From NCBI GenBank assembly GCA_027382625.1, contig JAJKFJ010021376.1:24142-88141 (forward strand): DNA of 64,000 nucleotides. The letters run 5' to 3'. Made by a program: the position numbers and the translations under genes. This DNA comes from Tetmemena sp. SeJ-2015. Its lineage: Eukaryota > Ciliophora > Spirotrichea > Sporadotrichida > Oxytrichidae. Below are positions 63,201 through 64,000 of the stretch, one piece after another. The notes under the pieces were generated by a model, which was not told the origin of the DNA, searched no databases, and saw nothing but the letters and a program-made list of their open reading frames with translations. How positions within the stretch are numbered: the first letter of the stretch is position 1; each line of letters starts with the position of its first letter.

Positions 63201-64000
63201 AATCTTAAAAATTTAAATAACAACTTAAATTTAAAATTTCCCTTATTATAAAAAGTAAAAGCAATTAAAGTTGAATTTCTTGTCCCTATCTGAGGAATAA
63301 TTATTCAGTTTAAAAAAAATTTCTTCTTTATTAAATTATTAGATTCATGAGTAACTATGATAACTATACAATTAAATTAGCCGGCCTAATAATTAAATCA
63401 GTTTTCTAATTAATTTTTTAACCTCTTGCAATCTCAGCCACAAATTTTAACAAAATTCTAATTTTAATTTAGCTTGAAGAAATAAATTAAAAAGGGGGAA
63501 ATTTCGAATAGGAAAGGGGGTTTTTGATTTTTTAAAAGGAAAATTTTTTTTTCTTTAAAAATAAATTAAATCCCAAAAATTTTAAAATTAAAAAATAATT
63601 TTTAAGTTTTAAGAATTTATTCACATAAATGTTTCCAAAATTTTTAAGTATTTGCTAGAGAGGATGAGTAAACCATTTAAATGCAAAAATATTAGTAAAT
63701 TTAAAATTTTTAAAGGCATAATTCAGAAATTTTTTTTCCCGAGAACTTCAATAAATTTTTTAATAACATACCCAAATATTTAAAAAATTTGGAAAAAACC
63801 CTAAAAAATAAAAGGGGTTTTGTCGCTTTATAACTATTTCCTTTCTTCTTTGGGGCGTTCTCCTCTTTTTCTTAGAACTCTTTCCTGTGTGCTTCTCAAA
63901 AATCTTTTTGAGGTACCTCACTACATCGAGAAGGACGCCCAAAAAAAACCTTCCCCCTTTTGGCAAATTGTTTTAGAGTTTCCTTGTTAGGAAAGGGAAA
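60260..64000. other. Homopolymer-rich segment, probably low-accuracy consensus
   Basis: Runs of four to seven identical bases (GGGG, CCCC, AAAA, TTTT) are far denser than anywhere before 60260, mixed with normal-looking stretches (for example 60780-61010). Several open standard-code frames occur (61840-62218, 62440-62706, 63760-63966), but they are rich in residues coded by runs (Lys, Phe, Pro, Gly) and match nothing recognised. One stretch, SALLAGIREDPGLKLF at about 61960, might be real coding sequence with indel errors. No gene is called. Confidence 0.6.

Noticed and set aside
61840..63966. Standard-code ORFs in the terminal segment
   Set aside because: They sit in homopolymer-rich, probably error-laden sequence, and their residues reflect base runs.
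1..64000. CRISPR arrays, bacterial operons, Shine-Dalgarno sites
   Set aside because: Genetic code, split genes and gene families are eukaryotic (ciliate); no regularly spaced direct repeats seen.

Overview
This window reads as germline (micronuclear) DNA of a spirotrich ciliate of the Oxytricha/Stylonychia/Tetmemena type. Three things support this. TAA and TAG are read as glutamine and only TGA stops: CCT5, UTP10/HEATR1, an ABCG transporter and CCCH zinc-finger proteins read correctly only that way. The conserved genes are cut into macronuclear-destined segments (MDSs) separated by AT-rich internal eliminated sequences (IESs), with short direct repeats (pointers, 3-10 bp) at each junction; joining one pointer copy restores the protein. 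At least one gene is scrambled. Genus and species cannot be fixed from sequence alone. Because TAA/TAG are sense, any standard-code ORF view of this window is misleading.

Layout. 1-6863 (+): six MDSs of CCT5 (chaperonin TCP-1 epsilon), in order, 5' end outside the window. 6864-13100: no conventional gene; two decayed germline-limited reading frames (8000-8170, 8783-10457) and repeats (families B, C, a 169-bp tandem duplication, and a terminal-inverted-repeat element carrying a ubiquitin fragment). 13262-15190 (+): a CCCH zinc-finger paralogue interrupted by a family-A transposon-like IES whose 8-bp flanking repeat restores the frame. 15425-16950: decayed element E3. 17139-18247: family-A element with a family-B element nested inside it. 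18419-36170 (+): a scrambled CCCH zinc-finger gene; physical MDS order is 7-1-2-3-5-4-6-8-9-10, and its IESs contain other elements and minus-strand coding fragments. Among these, element E1 (30655-32230) holds an intact 470-residue ciliate-code ORF, and E2 (32465-34000) is its decayed neighbour. 40798-55684 (-): UTP10/HEATR1, a large HEAT-repeat protein of the small-subunit processome, MDSs in order, with one 4.5-kb IES packed with nested repeats and another holding a second ubiquitin-derived element. 56640-57245: a compositionally odd, GC-richer stretch. 57273-59740 (+): an ABCG half-transporter, 3' end not found. 60260-64000: homopolymer-rich sequence that looks like lower-quality consensus.

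How it fits together. The recognisable genes are unrelated housekeeping or regulatory genes (protein folding, ribosome biogenesis, RNA binding, transport), as expected where each will become its own nanochromosome after DNA elimination. The germline-only material is dominated by four or five repeat families (named A-E and U here) inserted in and between IESs, often nested, so their relative age can be read. The most interesting items are the scrambled CCCH gene, the E elements that share a 3' cassette but carry different basic proteins, and the U elements that carry ubiquitin-derived coding sequence.
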